A DNA stretch of 64,000 nucleotides from Ostrinia nubilalis (taxonomy: Eukaryota; Arthropoda; Insecta; Lepidoptera; Crambidae): positions 3,889,001 to 3,953,000 of the forward strand of contig NC_087106.1 of the NCBI RefSeq assembly GCF_963855985.1. The letters run 5' to 3'. The position numbers and the translations under genes were made by a program. The notes under the pieces were generated by a model, which was not told the origin of the DNA, made no database searches, and saw nothing but the letters and a program-made list of their open reading frames with translations. Shown here piece after piece: positions 60,244-64,000 of this stretch (positions are counted from its first letter, which is position 1; every line of letters begins with the position of its first letter).

Positions 60244-61254
60244 TTAATAATATTTACCTACATCAAGATAATCATATGAACTAGTAACAAAATCCTGTAA
60301 TAAATTACTTTGTATTCTCCAGGACACATTCCATAACTCTACAGTGGTAGAAGAGCAAGCAAATTACAGACCACAGATTTTCATCAATAAACTACTGTTT
60401 GCCAGATAGGCACTGCTTAACTGCCTACCACACGTTTTACGTGGTAACTTAACTATAGTACCTACTTACATATACATCATTAGAAGAACACAAATGCCGC
60501 AATCTTTACCTTGATTTGCTATTGTCTGTAGATAACTAGATACAAAGATTTTCAAATCATATTCCATCTTAAAGCTAAACATAAAGCATTTACAGGCACT
60601 AACAATAAATAAACACGTCAAAACATACCAAGATTATTTATATACCTTTGACCTTAAAGAGTAATATTTCACAGAACTACAAACGACTTAAATCAATAGC
60701 TGAAAACGACGTCATCTTACGCCACCTGTTCTAAAGTTAAATAATAACTTGGTTTGTAATTAAAATAATAACACGTGTTCAAACTATTAGTCACCAGTGT
60801 TATGATCGCATCGCTTTCACCTTGATCCTTCGTGCCGGATCGTATGTATGTTAATGTGTGGATGAGTCAAATGTGATACACTGGTCCAGGTATTTAGCTT
60901 CGGTAAATAATTTTACATATTGGCTATATCCGTCTCTTTTACATATTGTTACGCCAGTCTTAAGTGTCATCAGAGTGAGCAAGAGTGACTGACGAACGAC
61001 TGGCTGTGTAAAATTATGATAAATATTAATTTTAATAATTTGTAAGATCACAAGAACATTATAATATCGATGTGACAAGTTGTAGTCAACAGCACAGACT
61101 AATTTAGTTGCAAAATAGCTCTACACAACATGCCGCTATGTTTGGAATTGCCGCTGTCCGTCGCCTTCGCATTATTTCTACTGGTTAAGATAAAGATACA
61201 GTAAATATCGTGTATCAACTGTGACAACATGGTGGGACTAGCAAGAAGTAGAAA

Positions 61255-61385
61255 GGTATAAAATCCCGCGAGTAAACTTTATAAACGGGGCGGGTGGAGC
61301 CTGAATGCGGGCAACGCAGGACCATTTATTGTGGAAAACGTTGGAGGAGGCCTTTGTCCAGCAGTGGACGTCATTTGGCTGAAAC
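61255..61385 (+). repeat. LINE 3' end fragment
   Basis: 'gggcaacgcaggaccattta' … 'gaggcctttgtccagcagtg' GACGTCATTTGGCTGAAACG, a close match to the common lepidopteran LINE tail. A minus-strand piece of the same tail lies at 61808-61846 ('cagccaaatgacgtccactg'). Confidence 0.65.
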
Positions 61386-62638
61386 GAACGAAACTGGCAA
61401 CTCTTGGTTGCCGATCGCCATTGCTTAAAACTAGCATATCCGCAGCCTTTACACTGCCAATCAAGTACTTTCGTACGCTTCAAAACCAATTACCAAACTC
61501 TATCTGCCGCTGTGTACCGGCGACAGGCGGTTTAATAAATGAATTTCCCACACGTTCACACTTTCGCGTAAGCGTGGTGTGCAATATCCAATTTACTCGA
61601 CAATCAGGGCTGTCAACACTGGAAAGGTCCAATAATTGGTTTGTGTTTAATTTAGGTTCGCTGGAAAGAGATTCCAACATTTGTATTTTTTTGTTCCAGT
61701 TTGTTGTACAATAAAGCAATATTTAGCTGTGTTTTTCACGTTTGTATCACGTGTATTTGTGTATTTTTCATTAAATTAAATGCCTAAGTGAACTTGCAAT
61801 GGGTTCTTCTTTTCAGCCAAATGACGTCCACTGCTGGGGAGCCCTTCTATAAGGATTTGTACAACGACCAGTCCTGCAATGTACAATGCTCGTCGTCAAG
61901 TGCTTCTGTCCACCGGAGTCCTACTGACACTAAATCATCCAGCCCGTGATCGCCACATTGTTTGCTATACCGGATAAGTTTCCGAGATAACATTAACAGT
62001 GAGTTATCACAATACATCCTACACAATCATAAAAGCTAATATAAAAAATACGTCCGATAAAATGTAATCTAAGCAAGATTAAATTCTTCACTTTATCCCT
62101 AAATATTCGATGCGTGCCAACCCTAGTAATGTAGAGACGTAGGTAGAATATTATCAAGATAATCACCCTATTATGTTTGCGCACTTAATTATAATCTTAA
62201 GCATTTATTGAAGTTATTACTTCGTCAAACTTTACGCTAGTATAATTTTTATTGTGTCGACGCATTTAATAGGAAGAAAAGCTTATGGTGTCGGTCGTAA
62301 AATTGTGGAAAACCGTTCATTTATGATGTAAAACTTAAGACTTAGTTGAAAAAGTTGGATGTTTTTAACTCTAGCTACACTGGAAGGTTTTTATTTATCC
62401 AAGGAGAAACTTTGTATGAAAAACTTTAGACTTAACGTAAGAAAGGGTAGGGGAGATCCAGGAATCAATTTCTCTGAACCTAAGACAAATTATCGAGCTA
62501 GCAACTTCGTGAATTCGTTACTCTTTCGACACTGTACACAGTTGGCGGGAAATTGTCAGAAGAAGTATTGTCACTCTCCTCATTCAGGTATTCTTTCCCC
62601 AGTCTCATTTAATTAATTAATTTTCGTAGATCTCCTAT

Positions 62639-62795
62639 TGTACAAACAATTGCACGTGAGACTGCAATTTATTGAAACGCGCTTGTGATTTTCTCATAGA
62701 CTGACGTTTATTCAAATAGAAGGCAGTTAGTCAAGAACTTACACTAGAGGGCACCACTATTATTTTGTTACACAGATTAAGTATAAACTTCAACA
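62639..62795 (-). mobile_element. Putative 3' LTR of a Ty1/copia element
   Basis: On the minus strand a purine tract AAGAGAGGG is followed by TGTTGAAG at 62795, the usual copia arrangement of polypurine tract and LTR start, about 85 nt after the pol stop codon. An AATAAA signal occurs inside. The far boundary is a guess at …TTTGTACA (62639), since the other LTR is outside the window. Confidence 0.5.
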
Positions 62796-62880
62796 CCCTC
62801 TCTTAACAAAATAACACTGTACTTACATCTAAGTGACTTTTACTGATAGGAATTAAATTTTACAAACAACAGTATTTAAT

Positions 62881-63426
62881 TTATTTTACACTACATAATC
62901 CCATCATATCAATAAACTTGTAATGCTTGGTAGCACAAAGACCTTTAGTAAATATGTCAGCTGGCATGGAAGAAGTTGGCAAATAATTAATTTTAACTTT
63001 ATTATTAGCGACACATTCTCTAGTAAAATGGTGTCGCACATCAATGTGCTTTGTTCGTTTATGGAATAACGGATTATAAGCTAATTTCAGAGAGCTTTGG
63101 CTGTCAGTATATAAGCACAATGGTATGTCTTTATCAGAAGCATGTAGTTCTAACATTATATTCTTTAGGTAAATCGCTTCTTTGCATGCCTCTGATAAAG
63201 CCATGTACTCAGCCTCTGTACTAGACAGGGCCACTGTTCGCTGTTTGCGAGATTCATAACTTACAATACATCCTGATAACACAAAACAATAACCCGTGTA
63301 AGATCTTCTATCTATATTGCAAGTTGCCCAGTCTGCATCTACAAAACCTTGTAATTCTTTATTATTTTTTATAAATTTTAACCCAAAATTTTTAGTCTTT
63401 TGCAAATATCTTAATAACCTTTTTAA
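62881..63426 (-). pseudogene. Ty1/copia pol C-terminus: RNase H domain, 5'-truncated
   Basis: About 181 codons remain. They read LKRLLRYLQKTKNFGLKFI (end of the reverse transcriptase), then an RNase H with FVDADWA, ALSSTEAEYMALSEA, YTDSQSS and HKRTKHIDVRHHF. This gives the expected acidic D…E…D…D set, and the frame ends PADIFTKGL…CSVK-stop. RNase H degrades the RNA of the RNA:DNA hybrid during reverse transcription. No stop or frameshift is visible in the remaining frame, so it is young. The frame is cut at TTAA (63423-63426) by the piggyBac-like end; the rest of gag-pol would lie beyond 64000 if intact. Confidence 0.92.
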
Positions 63427-64000
63427 CCCTTTAACGCACACCCTAACTTTTTTTTTAATTCGCTATATTTCTAAGTGGATATAATATTCTATAGCGTTAT
63501 TTATAATAACATGTATTAATAAAATTATCAGAAACTAGATATTTTACGAGAAAATCAAAAAAAACTAGTGGTCAGTATACTGACCACTGACCGTTCTGCA
63601 TCACTAAAATCACCACTATTCCTGTGAAATCACTGGCCAGTAAACTGGACACTTATAAAAAAACCGGTTATTTTTATGTAAATAACATATTAAACTAAAT
63701 AAAATGATTGCGTATTTAGTTATCAATCTTTAATTAGCCTAAAAACATATTATTCAACAAAGTATCAAATATAATGATTGTATTTCTTCTTTTGAGCCAA
63801 AAATAACATGAAACAAATAAAATTAAAAGTTTCGTCAACTAAATTAAACATTAAATAATAATTTAGAGACAATATTATGTTATAAAATAAAAAAACGTGA
63901 ATGAAAACTCAATAAACTCAGGATTATTATATACATTATACACAAATATACATAATTTTGTATGAAAAAATACCTAAACAGTTATAATAATGAGGTTTAA
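63427..64000. mobile_element. piggyBac-like element end at TTAA (continues past window)
   Basis: Immediately after TTAA inside the copia frame the sequence begins CCCTTTAACGCAC, matching piggyBac-type CCC ends and TTAA targeting. A perfect 20-bp palindrome centred on AGTATACT (63568-63587) and a related CCAGTAAACTGG block lie 140-220 bp inside. The rest is AT-rich with no open frame. It could be a MITE or the edge of a complete element. Confidence 0.65.

Larger units (their letters stand above)
31869..62600. other. Syndapin upstream region / 5' UTR intron and repeat-rich sequence
   Basis: The acceptor at 31870-31869 shows that transcription begins upstream, so part of this region is a 5' UTR intron, but its first exon is not certain. 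The region is AT-rich and dominated by MITEs, SINEs and LINE tails listed separately. Stretches such as 32000-33400, 34900-35200, 37050-38300, 44000-45350, 52300-53770 and 57600-58700 show only AT-rich sequence and short random-looking frames. Confidence 0.6.

Noticed and set aside
61331..61714. 127-codon plus-strand frame
   Set aside because: Begins inside the LINE tail in the wrong frame and continues into unrelated DNA; no domain.

Overview
The window looks like AT-rich nuclear DNA from an insect, most likely a moth or butterfly (Lepidoptera). The grounds are spliceosomal introns of 11 kb or more, an arthropod-type Syndapin gene, and dense small DNA transposons, tRNA-derived SINEs, LINE 3' ends and interspersed families of the kind that fill lepidopteran introns. 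There are no operons, no bacterial signals and no CRISPR-like array. Family assignments are from memory and reading; no database search was run.

The one gene identified with confidence is Syndapin/PACSIN, an F-BAR membrane-bending adaptor, on the minus strand. Three consecutive coding exons lie at 31624-31868 (start codon at 31840, with 28 nt of 5' UTR behind a splice acceptor), 20431-20579 and 5926-6114. Their phases join to give the first 185 residues, about two thirds of the F-BAR domain. The introns between them are 11,044 and 14,316 bp. The rest of the gene (end of the F-BAR, linker, SH3) lies beyond position 1. At least one non-coding 5' exon lies upstream of 31868, possibly inside this window.

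Layout: 1-5925 is intron 3, with a 182-bp tandem repeat and a perfect 160-bp inverted repeat. 6115-20430 is intron 2, with two hAT-type elements carrying 8-bp target duplications and several MITEs. 20580-31623 is intron 1, with SINEs, MITEs and a 1.45-kb TA-flanked element containing another element. 31869-62600 is upstream or intergenic, repeat-rich, with a few weak candidate exons or promoters at about 33.7, 49.3 and 54.1-54.9 kb. 62639-63426 is the 3' end of a Ty1/copia retrotransposon (minus strand, RNase H and putative LTR), cut at a TTAA by a piggyBac-like end that runs off the window at 64000.

The richest signal is the layered transposon stratigraphy: recurring MITE families with precise TA, TTA/TAA or 8-bp duplications, insertions inside insertions, and two MITE families found twice side by side. 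I do not see a clearly new biological system. The best candidates for something undescribed are the copia/piggyBac junction, the two paired MITE families, the inverted tRNA-like repeat at 43.4 kb, the AGATGGCG motifs around the Syndapin start exon, and an unrecognised exon-like frame at 49.3 kb.
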